This document shows, in pieces, positions 18,157-28,366 of a DNA stretch of 64,000 nucleotides. The position numbers and the translations under genes were made by a program. Where the stretch lies: the NCBI RefSeq assembly GCF_002162135.1, contig NZ_CP021382.1, positions 4,710,001 to 4,774,000 of the forward strand. Direction: 5' to 3'. Position 1 is the first letter of the stretch; the number at the start of each line of letters is the position of its first letter. Below the pieces are notes generated by a model that made no database searches, was not told the origin of the DNA, and saw nothing but the letters and a program-made list of their open reading frames with translations. The stretch is from Cellvibrio sp. PSBB006. GTDB lineage: Bacteria; Pseudomonadota; Gammaproteobacteria; Pseudomonadales; Cellvibrionaceae.

Positions 18157-19713
18157 TCATCGTTGCCCGCCCGACGCTTTGCGAAAACCGTGCACCACCA
18201 CGTCATTAATCAAATCACGATGCGTGGGTACTGCCGTCATGGCATTTTTGCTTTGTTGACGAATCTTTTCAAATTCCTGTTTGGCGTCCTCATAAAACCG
18301 CAAAGCACCCGCGCGGGCGGTGATGTCGGTTTTAAAATCCATACCGTAGAGGATGTACTGCCAGCTGTTCTCGTCAAAGATATCGTGGCTGGCATCAACG
18401 TCGAGAAACGACGGCGGTCTGTGCCGCCACTGTTCCAGCTTTCCTTGCAAATAATCAGAAGCCGACGCGGGGGCCCGGTTGTCGCGCCAGAAATCAGTGT
18501 CGGTTCGTTGGCTTAAAAAATAATGCAGTTTGATAAAGTCGATGACATGTTCGAAGCGTTTGGTCATGGCCTCGTTGAACTGCCGGGCTGAGCGCTCGGT
18601 GTCGCCCGACCAGGGAAATAAATTGCAGAGCATCAGCGCGGCGACTTCGGCAAAGCTGATGCCCGTGGCTTCCAGCGGCTCAATAAACCCGACTGACAGG
18701 CCAATCCCCACACAGTTTTTATACCACTGGATCTTGCGGAACCCGGCCTCGAATTTTAATTGCCGATGCGTCAATGCATTCGCGGCAGGCCCGATATACC
18801 GCTTCAAATTTTCCAGCGCGGCTTCATCACTACAATGGTCGGAAGAATAAACGTAGCCAATGCCGCGACGATCGTGTAAGCCGATATCCCAGGTCCATCC
18901 GGCTGCCTGTGCGGTGGCATAGGTGCAGGAAGGAATGGGCGCGTTCGGTTGATCGTAAGGCACTTGCATAGCTACAGCGCGGTTACAGAAAAGTTGATTT
19001 TTGTAGGACGTGAATTCAGAACCGAGTGTTTCTCCAATCAATCGCGCGCGAAATCCCGTGCAATCAATATATAAATCGGCCGTGAGTTCGCCGTGGGCGC
19101 GCCCCTGCACGGACGCGATAGCGCCATGCTCGTCGAGTGTTACCGCATCAATGGTATCGATCAGCCGCTTCACGCCCATGGCCATCGCACGGCGGCGCAC
19201 AACCTCGGCAAGTTTTCCGGCATCGAAGTGATAGGCGTAGTTCAGCGGTGCGTTGTAATTCGGGTGCGTAATCAGTTTCGGTGCGAGCTTTGCATCCACA
19301 ACCCGTTCCTGCACGGTACAGGCTTCCGCCCAGGGCACATCGCCGGCGACGCCGAGCAGCCAATAGGGCAGAAGGTCCATATCGGTGTGTTGGGAGCAAA
19401 CCTGAAAGGGATGAAAGTAGGTATCGTGCGGATGGTCGGCGGGATTTTTTTTCCAGTGATTAAAACGAATGCCTTGTTTGAACGTGGCATCCGCCTCGCG
19501 AATCAGTTCGCTTTCATCAAGACCGATCCGGCTCATGGTTTTGCGGATAATCGGAAAGGTACCCTCGCCAACGCCGAGGATACCAATCTCATCCGATTCA
19601 ACCAGCGTGATGGAAACGCCGCCTGATGTATCTGCTGCCAGCATCCGTGCCATATAGGCAGCCGTGATCCACCCTGCGGTTCCACCGCCAACAATCAAAA
19701 CGCGCTTGCTCAT
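18157..19713 (-). CDS. Tryptophan-halogenase-like flavoprotein, second locus
   Basis: 518 residues, same family as the halogenase-like protein at 12.4-13.9 kb but clearly divergent. FAD motif GGGTAGW (9-15), Lys79 in TFKQGIRF, LYIDCTGFRARL, and GWTWDIGL in place of the canonical WxWxIP. It follows the second TonB receptor by 24 bp on the same strand, so the two are probably co-transcribed. The true reaction is unknown; as with the first copy, the association with a receptor argues for a role tied to the imported nutrient. Confidence 0.88.
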   Translation of the reverse strand: MSKRVLIVGGGTAGWITAAYMARMLAADTSGGVSITLVESDEIGILGVGEGTFPIIRKTMSRIGLDESELIREADATFKQGIRFNHWKKNPADHPHDTYFHPFQVCSQHTDMDLLPYWLLGVAGDVPWAEACTVQERVVDAKLAPKLITHPNYNAPLNYAYHFDAGKLAEVVRRRAMAMGVKRLIDTIDAVTLDEHGAIASVQGRAHGELTADLYIDCTGFRARLIGETLGSEFTSYKNQLFCNRAVAMQVPYDQPNAPIPSCTYATAQAAGWTWDIGLHDRRGIGYVYSSDHCSDEAALENLKRYIGPAANALTHRQLKFEAGFRKIQWYKNCVGIGLSVGFIEPLEATGISFAEVAALMLCNLFPWSGDTERSARQFNEAMTKRFEHVIDFIKLHYFLSQRTDTDFWRDNRAPASASDYLQGKLEQWRHRPPSFLDVDASHDIFDENSWQYILYGMDFKTDITARAGALRFYEDAKQEFEKIRQQSKNAMTAVPTHRDLINDVVVHGFRKASGGQR

Positions 19714-19737
19714 TCCCGCTTCCTACAATGCAAACTT

Positions 19738-22700
19738 CTAAAACTCAAACCCAAGGTGCAGGCTGATGCGGCGGTCCGTCACGAAAACCCCGCGATCAAC
19801 AAACCGTCCATCCAGAATTTCCATCTCGGTGCGTTGATCTTCGTCAGTGATATTTTGCACGTCCAGTTTGATATTGATCGCGTCGGTCAACTTATAAGAA
19901 ATACTGCCATCAAGCCGACCGGACGCCGCCGCATAAACCGGCATACCAAACTGAATCTGCTGCTGGTTAAATGGATCGTCGTAGACATTGGTCGTGCCCG
20001 AATCGTTGGTCGTCGTCAGGTAGCGATCGCGCCAGTTCCACGCCAGGCGCGCACTGACTTTATCCCAATCGTAGAGCAGGGTGGTTGAGTACGCCCACTC
20101 CGACAACCCGATCACCGGCACTTCAAGTTGATCTCCATTGATGTCCTGCGCAAACGCCTCGGGTGCGTCGTTGTCGATAAATGTGAGATTCGCCTCGACA
20201 CCAAAACCGCTCAACCAGCCGGGAAGTGTATCGAAATACGTCCGCCCCCCGAGTTCGAAACCACTGATGATCGTCTCTTCCTTTGCATTGAAATTAGTCC
20301 GGCTGGTGACGGTCCCCTCCAGAAACATGCTACCGCTGCCGTCGACCGGTGCCGACTGCGGGTAATCTTCTTCGGCAAAAAACGCCGTCGCCGGAAACGA
20401 GAAGTTGTTGAAGGTAATGTAGTTGTCGATGGTCTTGTGGAACAGCGACATATGGACCGACGACCCCTTGCGCGGATACCACTCGAACGAGAGATCGTGG
20501 TTGAGCGAAATTTCCGGCTCAAGATACGGATTACCCGTGGTATTGGTGTAGCCGGAGAAGATCGCGGGGATCGACACATCCTCGTCCGGGTATTGCGCGG
20601 CCAGCGCATCGTTGAGTGGGTTTTCCGTTGTCTGAACACCGGCCGAGCCTTGCGCGCGGATGTCGGGGTAGCGCGGCGGCGTGAGGGTTCTGGTCAGCGC
20701 GTAGCGAAAAACCCAGCCATCCGCCGGCTCAAGCTTGATGTTAAACGACGGCAGAAAATAATCTTTCTCAAAGCTGCCCGCGCGATCATTTTCATAACCG
20801 ACGCTCTCCAGCGTGAACGGCGGTTGCTCGCCCTCATTTTCCGTTTGCCAGGCCGCTACATTCTCGATGCCGCCCATCGCTTCGACGGAAGCCTCGGCAT
20901 CGGCCAGGCTTGCGTAATAACGCGCACCGCCGTTGTAGGTGAAATTGCCCGCGCTTTCGATATCGTAATTGACCCAGCGCACACCGACATTACCACTGAA
21001 ATTTGTCAGCCACGAATCGCCTTCGTTTTCAAAACCCACCATCGCATAGAGTGACTGCGTCTTGTGTTGGGTTTCATAAAAGGAAGGCAATTGATCAAAA
21101 GCAGGGTTAGGCGGATTGCCGTACATGTAAAAGCTATCTTCCGGATTGCCACACTGGTAATACAGGTCCGGCGCGCAAGCTGCGTAGGTGTTAACGACGC
21201 GCTCGAACTGATCCGCTGAATTCACTTGATCGCTCCCGACCCACACGCTGCCGAGCGGCGGAACATCGCCTTTGAAAAAGTCCGAGAACTCTTCAAGGTA
21301 GAAGTCGCCCTCGGGCGCCGTGCTCACGTAAGGCCGCTGCACAGGGTTCCAACCGCGCCCCGTTGCCGACCACCAGGTGCCGACGAAACTATCGGACTCT
21401 TCGCGGTCGGCGGCTCGCGCGCCGACAGCAAGTTTGCGGAAGAAACCGTCACCGATCTCGATGTTGGCATCCAGCTGAACTGCATGCGCTTCACCTTCAT
21501 TCGACATATCCAGCCAGTTGATGCGGGACAATCCGCTATCCGCCGGATTTGTTGAAAGCTCGGACCCAAAGTTGACGCTCGGCCGGTCGCCGGACATATC
21601 CATCGTGGTGCGGGCAATTGCCGGAAGAACGGTGCTGCCAAGGCTGTACTTGCCCGAACGCGACTCAGCTTTCACATATTGATAGCTACCGCTTAGGTCC
21701 CAACCGTCCTGCTCAAGTTTAAAGCCGGTGCTGTGATCAGCTGTGCGACTGAAGGAGGGCGTAAAACTTGAGTTCGGCGATACGTTGAGGCCGGAGGTGA
21801 GGTTGGCGCTGGAGATCGTACCCCTGACGAAGACCCCATCATCAAATTCTGCGCCATCAAACACGCCAACAGGGGCGCCAGGTTCCAATGAAAGGATCTG
21901 ACTGTCACGGTCGCTCTCGCGCTCCGAGATAAACGTGGTATGAAAAAATTCCAGATTCTCATTGGGCGCCCACTGGAGCGCGCCGTAATAACCCTCGCGC
22001 ACCCGCTCGAACTGATCCTGGGAATAGCGAATGCCGCCAGGTGCGTAAACCCGCTCATTATCGCCATCACCATCAAGATCATATTGGGTCGCGTAGTAAG
22101 GCGGAACGATGATGTTGCTGTCGTGAGACTCGATCTTGGAGTAGGCCACATTAAGCAGCACACCGATCTCACCGAAATCGGTATCGAAACGATTCGACAC
22201 CATGCCCGAAGCCGCCGGCGTGACAGCTTCGGAATAATCACCATAACTACCGGAAAGCGCCGCATTGGCTTTAAAGCCATCGAAATCAAACGGCATGCGC
22301 GTTTGCAAATTGACGGTGCCCGACACGCCACCTTCAATCAAATCGGCGCGGCTCGCCTTGTAAACAGTCACCGCTGACAATAGCTCCGGCCCGACATCCG
22401 CCCAGCTCAGGCCAGACCCGCCATTTGCAGAAAATACCTCGCGCCCATTGATTAATGTCTTGGTCTTGTTCAGGCCGCGCACCTGAACGCCCGACCCCTC
22501 GAACGCAAAGCCGTCCGGCGAACCTTCGGCACCGGCGCGAATCCGGTTCATGGTAACGCCGGGCGTGCGCTCCAGAATTTCAAGCAGTGAGGTACTGGGC
22601 ACTTTGCCCGCTTCATCCAGCACAATCGAATCGGCAATCGTGTCCGAGGCACGTTTGAGTTCCATGGCGCTTTCGAGCGATTGGCGCTGGCCAGTGACAA

Positions 22701-22866
22701 GCATCTCTTCAACGGATGGCGTATCGCCGTTTTGCGCCTGGGTTGTCTGCGCGAAAACCGCCGGCGCACACGCGGCGATGGCCACCGTCAACAATGAGCG
22801 CCGAAAGGCGGGAATACGGCGAGCGATGATTGGTTGACTACAGGTGTAAAAGGGATTTTCTATCAT
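19738..22866 (-). CDS. TonB-dependent outer-membrane receptor, second locus
   Basis: A 1042-residue receptor: signal peptide ending AVFAQ, TonB-box-like VEEMLVTGQRQSLESA, a plug with LLEILERTPGVTMNR, and a long barrel ending LGFEF with C-terminal Phe. It is only distantly like the first receptor. The ATG used here has no Shine-Dalgarno of its own; instead a 7-codon upstream frame with a very strong AAGGAGGAG ends at TAATG, overlapping this start, so translation is probably coupled. A copy of the CTTGTATACAAG-type operator lies about 190 bp upstream. Confidence 0.92.
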   Translation of the reverse strand: MIENPFYTCSQPIIARRIPAFRRSLLTVAIAACAPAVFAQTTQAQNGDTPSVEEMLVTGQRQSLESAMELKRASDTIADSIVLDEAGKVPSTSLLEILERTPGVTMNRIRAGAEGSPDGFAFEGSGVQVRGLNKTKTLINGREVFSANGGSGLSWADVGPELLSAVTVYKASRADLIEGGVSGTVNLQTRMPFDFDGFKANAALSGSYGDYSEAVTPAASGMVSNRFDTDFGEIGVLLNVAYSKIESHDSNIIVPPYYATQYDLDGDGDNERVYAPGGIRYSQDQFERVREGYYGALQWAPNENLEFFHTTFISERESDRDSQILSLEPGAPVGVFDGAEFDDGVFVRGTISSANLTSGLNVSPNSSFTPSFSRTADHSTGFKLEQDGWDLSGSYQYVKAESRSGKYSLGSTVLPAIARTTMDMSGDRPSVNFGSELSTNPADSGLSRINWLDMSNEGEAHAVQLDANIEIGDGFFRKLAVGARAADREESDSFVGTWWSATGRGWNPVQRPYVSTAPEGDFYLEEFSDFFKGDVPPLGSVWVGSDQVNSADQFERVVNTYAACAPDLYYQCGNPEDSFYMYGNPPNPAFDQLPSFYETQHKTQSLYAMVGFENEGDSWLTNFSGNVGVRWVNYDIESAGNFTYNGGARYYASLADAEASVEAMGGIENVAAWQTENEGEQPPFTLESVGYENDRAGSFEKDYFLPSFNIKLEPADGWVFRYALTRTLTPPRYPDIRAQGSAGVQTTENPLNDALAAQYPDEDVSIPAIFSGYTNTTGNPYLEPEISLNHDLSFEWYPRKGSSVHMSLFHKTIDNYITFNNFSFPATAFFAEEDYPQSAPVDGSGSMFLEGTVTSRTNFNAKEETIISGFELGGRTYFDTLPGWLSGFGVEANLTFIDNDAPEAFAQDINGDQLEVPVIGLSEWAYSTTLLYDWDKVSARLAWNWRDRYLTTTNDSGTTNVYDDPFNQQQIQFGMPVYAAASGRLDGSISYKLTDAINIKLDVQNITDEDQRTEMEILDGRFVDRGVFVTDRRISLHLGFEF

Positions 22867-22889
22867 TATTGTCTCAAGCCGCCCTGCAT
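22866..22889 (-). promoter_or_regulatory. Seven-codon leader frame (MQGGLRQ) coupled to the receptor start
   Basis: ATG at 22889 is preceded by AAGGAGGAG (22895-22903) with ideal 5-nt spacing, and the frame ends at TAA whose last base is the A of the receptor ATG. The receptor start itself is about 28 nt from that ribosome site. This fits a leader peptide with translational reinitiation; a sequencing indel fusing it to the receptor is the alternative. Confidence 0.55.
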
Positions 22890-23548
22890 GGCAGCTCCTC
22901 CTTTTCGATGTTTGCCGCTGGGCGTCTTTGCGACACCTCTGGAAGACACCTTGGCAGCTAATTATTAGAAATAAACCGGGAAAACACCGGCACTTGATAC
23001 TGCGACGATTTGATAGTCACACAGACTATTTTGTGGTGTCAACATTCTAGTAAACTAGTATACAAGTCTTCCTAATATTATATTATGTATTGGATTGGGG
23101 TTTTTCGGAGCAGCTGGAGGCAATTTGGCAGCAGGATCGGCGAAGATCGGGACCTGTGAATTGATGAATAAAAAAGCAAATTTTTTCAGGGTTTGATGTG
23201 GTTAATGTTTTGGCTGTTGATTTCTGAAAGGGCGGGGGCAATTTCCGCAGAAGATAATTAGCATTTTTGTGATGAGGGGTTGATCTGTTCAAGAAGATTG
23301 GATGCAAATTTACGCGTCGAAAGTGTAACGCTATTGTTCGCGCATGACACAACGATTTTCTGTAGCAACGAAATTGTTTGTGCATCGAGTATTTTGAAAG
23401 AGACTCAATTTTTGAGGCGTAACAAAATTGTATGAGTGAAATATGGGTGTATACGGCAGGAATTTAGCGGCGTGAGATGCGTTGTAAGAAGGTGCTCTTT
23501 TAATAGAGGGATTTTACGGGAAGGCTCATCCCTGAGTCGTGAATCATG
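22890..23548. other. Long intergenic region upstream of the second TonB receptor
   Basis: About 660 bp. It holds the ribosome site of the leader frame, a TTGACA hexamer on the minus strand (23037-23042) that could be the receptor -35, and the GTATAC operator. A 100-codon open frame on the minus strand here has unlikely composition and no ribosome site. Nothing else is recognised. Confidence 0.5.
23055..23066. promoter_or_regulatory. Operator-like palindrome CTAGTATACAAG (site 3)
   Basis: Matches site 1 of the first receptor locus at 11 of 12 positions and lies just upstream of the minus-strand TTGACA. It implies that both receptor loci answer to the same regulator. Confidence 0.55.
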
Positions 23549-23650
23549 TTACAGCGAAGCGATGGATTGAGTTGCGCGTTTTTCCTTTTTCTCCCGCCGT
23601 TTATCTTTCAGGGATTTTTGCGGTTCTTTTTTGGCTTTTTCTTTAGACAT
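23549..23650 (-). CDS. Small basic protein, 33 residues
   Basis: A short gene encoding MSKEKAKKEPQKSLKDKRRE followed by 13 more residues ending ASL. It is very rich in Lys, Glu and Arg and hydrophilic throughout. GGAGTG lies 5 nt before the ATG. The composition, good ribosome site and isolation support a real small protein; similar tiny Lys-rich proteins occur in many bacteria without a known function. Upstream on its strand is a hairpin followed by a T-run. Confidence 0.6.
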   Translation of the reverse strand: MSKEKAKKEPQKSLKDKRREKKEKRATQSIASL

Positions 23651-25533
<1,883 letters not shown>

Positions 25534-25605
25534 ACGGTCAGAAGTGAGCACTTTCCGTGACAATATTTATTGCTTGGCTTTTTATTCCGGCGCTGATCAC
25601 TCACT

Positions 25606-26178
25606 TCACTTTTTTTGTTTATATTGATTGAGAATCCGGGTTCGGCAGACCTCCAGAATTTCATCCGCCAACGCAGAGTCATCCGGGCAGGCGCGCGACA
25701 ATACGATTGCACCCACAACATGGGCAATCGTATCAATTGTCATGGCTCGGGCTTCGCGCTTCACGTTTTTCGCCGCCCCATGGTCGCTCTCCAGTATGGC
25801 GAGCTGATGCTCAATGCCTTCTGCAAATACCGCTTTAATAGACTCCGGCTGCCGCGCGGCATCTCCACACAGTGCGGCCATCGTACAGCCGTCACCAGGC
25901 GCATCGCGGTGTTGCCGTGATAGATATTGATTCACGAACGAGATCACATCAGTGTCCGCGGTTTTTGCTGCGGATTGCGCTAAACCCTCGGCCGCCGCCT
26001 CTGCCATCAGGTCGGCTTTGGAGCGAAAGTGCTTGTAGAACCCACCGTGAGTCAGGCCGGCAGCCGCCATTAACTCTGCCACGCCCACGCCATCGTAGCC
26101 GCGCTCACGAAACAGGATCGAGGCCATCTCAACAATGCGCGCCCGATTCTCCTGAACCTGTGCCTTAGTGACTTTCAT
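25606..26178 (-). CDS. TetR/AcrR-family transcriptional regulator
   Basis: A 190-residue repressor. The N-terminal helix-turn-helix is clear (RIVEMASILFRERGYDGVGV...LTHGGFYKHFRSKADLM), and the C-terminal domain, which senses an unknown ligand, is of the TetR_C type found in regulators beside oxidoreductases. The ATG at 26178 with AGGAG 7 nt upstream is preferred over an upstream in-frame Met. It is divergent from an SDR and an MDR oxidoreductase, and two matching palindromes lie in the shared promoter region, so it most likely represses that pair and itself. Confidence 0.88.
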   Translation of the reverse strand: MKVTKAQVQENRARIVEMASILFRERGYDGVGVAELMAAAGLTHGGFYKHFRSKADLMAEAAAEGLAQSAAKTADTDVISFVNQYLSRQHRDAPGDGCTMAALCGDAARQPESIKAVFAEGIEHQLAILESDHGAAKNVKREARAMTIDTIAHVVGAIVLSRACPDDSALADEILEVCRTRILNQYKQKK

Positions 26179-26222
26179 CGCTCTACTCCTCACCCCTGAC
26201 AATAATGACCGCATCATACATT

Positions 26223-26238
26223 GATGATGATCATAATC
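26223..26238. promoter_or_regulatory. TetR operator half, GATGATGATCATAATC
   Basis: An inverted partner of the site at 26257-26272 (15 of 16 positions match when reversed). Each contains an ATGATCAT-like core. The two flank a TTGACA (26246-26251), so binding would block the divergent promoters. Confidence 0.6.
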
Positions 26239-26256
26239 AAAGTTGTTGACAGTTTA

Positions 26257-26272
26257 GATTATGATCGTCATC
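26257..26272. promoter_or_regulatory. TetR operator half, GATTATGATCGTCATC
   Basis: The second, inverted copy of the operator-like sequence, immediately downstream of the TTGACA hexamer and 98 bp before the oxidoreductase start codon. Confidence 0.6.
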
Positions 26273-26370
26273 ATTAAAAACAACGGTCATCCACCAGTTC
26301 GCAAAGAGAGTCAGTATGGCCGCACACAAGGGCATCCTGAATCTACATCCCATTCACAGAGAACAAACAT

Positions 26371-27159
26371 ATGACCACTCCTACCTCCGTTCTTATTACC
26401 GGCGCTTCCACCGGCATCGGTGCCACCTACGCTGAGCGCTTCGCGCGTCGCAGCCATGATTTGGTACTGGTAGCGCGTGACAAAACGCGACTGGATTCCC
26501 TCGCAATGCGTTTGCATCAGGAATATGGCATTAACGTCGATGTCCTGCCGGCTGATTTAACCAAAGCCGCCGACTTACTCGTCGTTGAGGCACGCTTACG
26601 CGGTGACGCGCGGATTGGAACACTGATTAACAATGCTGGAATCGCTCAGTCTGGCAGCTTTATTGAGCAGACTCCCGATCAAGTCGAACAACTCATCGCG
26701 CTTAACATCACTGCACTGGCGCGGCTCTCAAATGCGGTTGCTCCGCGTTTGGTGCGGGCGGGTGAAGGTGCAATCGTTAATATCAGTTCAGTGGTTGGGT
26801 TAGCGCCGGAATTCCAAATGTCGGTCTACGGCGCTACCAAGGCCTTTGTGCTGTTTTTATCGCAAGGTCTGCATGTGGAGCTTTCACCCAAGGGTGTTTA
26901 CGTCCAGGCTGTGCTTCCTGCCGGAACCTACACGGAGATTTGGGATCGCGCGGGCATCGACATTAGCGCCTATCCCGCGATGATGAAGGTGGACGAACTG
27001 GTTGATGCGGCGCTGGTTGGCTTTGATCGCCGTGAGTTGATAACAATCCCGCCGCTGCAAGACGCTGCACACTGGAACGCCCTTGATACCTCGCGACAAG
27101 TGCTGCTTTCGGACATCAATCAAGCGCAGGCCGCAGAACGATATCGATCAGCCTCTTAA
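26371..27159 (+). CDS. SDR-family oxidoreductase
   Basis: A classical short-chain dehydrogenase/reductase, 262 residues. Cofactor motif TGASTGIG (10-17), NNAG (87-90), and the catalytic set Asn112, Ser139/140, Tyr153 and Lys157 (YGATK) are all present. Arg36 after the second strand favours NADP(H). The substrate is unknown. It is the first gene of the pair controlled by the adjacent TetR regulator. Confidence 0.9.
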   Translation: MTTPTSVLITGASTGIGATYAERFARRSHDLVLVARDKTRLDSLAMRLHQEYGINVDVLPADLTKAADLLVVEARLRGDARIGTLINNAGIAQSGSFIEQTPDQVEQLIALNITALARLSNAVAPRLVRAGEGAIVNISSVVGLAPEFQMSVYGATKAFVLFLSQGLHVELSPKGVYVQAVLPAGTYTEIWDRAGIDISAYPAMMKVDELVDAALVGFDRRELITIPPLQDAAHWNALDTSRQVLLSDINQAQAAERYRSAS

Positions 27160-27242
27160 CAAGAATCCAACAATACAATGCAACAATATCCGACGTCGCC
27201 CACCGCGCAAATGAAGAGCTGCTGTCACCGGGAAAGAAAATC

Positions 27243-28244
27243 ATGAAAGCATTTATTTTGAAACTTTACGGCAAATCCGATCAGTTTGCGTTCGTCGACA
27301 TTTCCCGGCCAACGATCAAACCGGACGACATACTGGTTCGGGTTCATGCGGTTGGCCTGAATCCAATCGATTACATGATCCCGAAAGGCGCGTTCAAGCC
27401 GATTCTCAAGTTTCAGCTACCGGCGACTGTGGGCAGCGATGTCGCTGGTGTTGTGGTGGAGGTGGGCAGTCAGGTCACGCGCTTTAAACCGGGCGATGCG
27501 ATTTTTGCCAGTGTTTTTGATTCAGGCACAGGAACGCTCGCTGAATTTGCCGTAGTCCCTGAAAGCGCTGCTGCGTTTAAACCGGACAATCTTGATTTCG
27601 TTGAAGCCGCGTCAATTCCGATGGTTGGGCTCACCTCATGGCAAGCACTTAAAGAACGGGCAGATCTCAAGCCGGGACAGAAAATATTTATTCCCGCCGG
27701 TTCCGGAGGGATCGGCACATTCGCCATTCAACTTGCTAAATACCTTGGCGCACACGTAGGAACGACCACGAGCACGGCGAATATTGACCTGGTTAAGCGC
27801 CTCGGTGCTGATGACATCGTTGATTACAAGAAGCAGGAATTTGAAGAAGTGCTGCAAGGTTATGATGTGGTGTTAGGCACTGTGAGGGGCGATGGCATCG
27901 CGAAATCGCTTCACATTTTAAAACCAAGAAGTCGTGTCGTTTCTCTTGTTGGGCCACCGGATGTTGCATTCGCTCGCGCAAGAGAGATGAACTTTTTGAT
28001 GAAATTTATATTCGGGTTGCTCAGCCGCAACATAATTCGCCAAGCGGAGAAACGCGAAGTTGAGTATTCATTCTTATTTATACATCCCGATGGCCGCCAA
28101 CTTGCAGAGATTGGCATGCTACTTGAGGCGGGGCATATCTTTCCGGTGATCGACAAGGTATTCCCGTTTGATCAAACAAGGGAGGCGCTTGCCTATCTTG
28201 AAGAGGGCAGGGCGAAAGGCAAGGTAGTTGTGAAGGTGAAATAA
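27243..28244 (+). CDS. NADP-dependent MDR oxidoreductase (quinone-reductase-like)
   Basis: A medium-chain dehydrogenase/reductase of the zinc-free quinone oxidoreductase branch, 333 residues. It has a GroES-like N-terminal domain (LPATVGSDVAGVV) and a Rossmann domain with AGSGGIGTFAIQLAK. The catalytic-zinc cysteines of alcohol dehydrogenases are absent. It follows the SDR gene by 83 bp and is likely co-regulated by TetR. A detoxifying reduction of quinones or enals is the usual family role; inferred here. Confidence 0.9.
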   Translation: MKAFILKLYGKSDQFAFVDISRPTIKPDDILVRVHAVGLNPIDYMIPKGAFKPILKFQLPATVGSDVAGVVVEVGSQVTRFKPGDAIFASVFDSGTGTLAEFAVVPESAAAFKPDNLDFVEAASIPMVGLTSWQALKERADLKPGQKIFIPAGSGGIGTFAIQLAKYLGAHVGTTTSTANIDLVKRLGADDIVDYKKQEFEEVLQGYDVVLGTVRGDGIAKSLHILKPRSRVVSLVGPPDVAFARAREMNFLMKFIFGLLSRNIIRQAEKREVEYSFLFIHPDGRQLAEIGMLLEAGHIFPVIDKVFPFDQTREALAYLEEGRAKGKVVVKVK

Positions 28245-28293
28245 GAATTTCTTTATCGCAAACCTCAGTAGAGTATGTCACTGCTAATGAACA

Positions 28294-28335
28294 TCGCCTG
28301 TATTATGAGGAGTACTATCATCACAATACAGGCGA
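28294..28335. terminator. Inverted repeat between convergent genes
   Basis: tcgcctgtatt pairs with aatacaggcga (11 bp) around a 20-nt loop. There is no T-run, so termination is uncertain, but its place between two gene ends fits. Confidence 0.4.
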
Positions 28336-28366
28336 ATTCCCACGAGCAAAGCAGATATCCAACACG

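Noticed and set aside
20128..21054. 308-codon open frame antisense to the second TonB receptor
   Set aside because: It lies wholly within a well-supported receptor gene, has Arg-rich shadow composition and no ribosome site.
23083..23385. 100-codon minus-strand frame upstream of the second receptor
   Set aside because: Low-complexity basic composition, no ribosome site, and it lies in the regulatory region.
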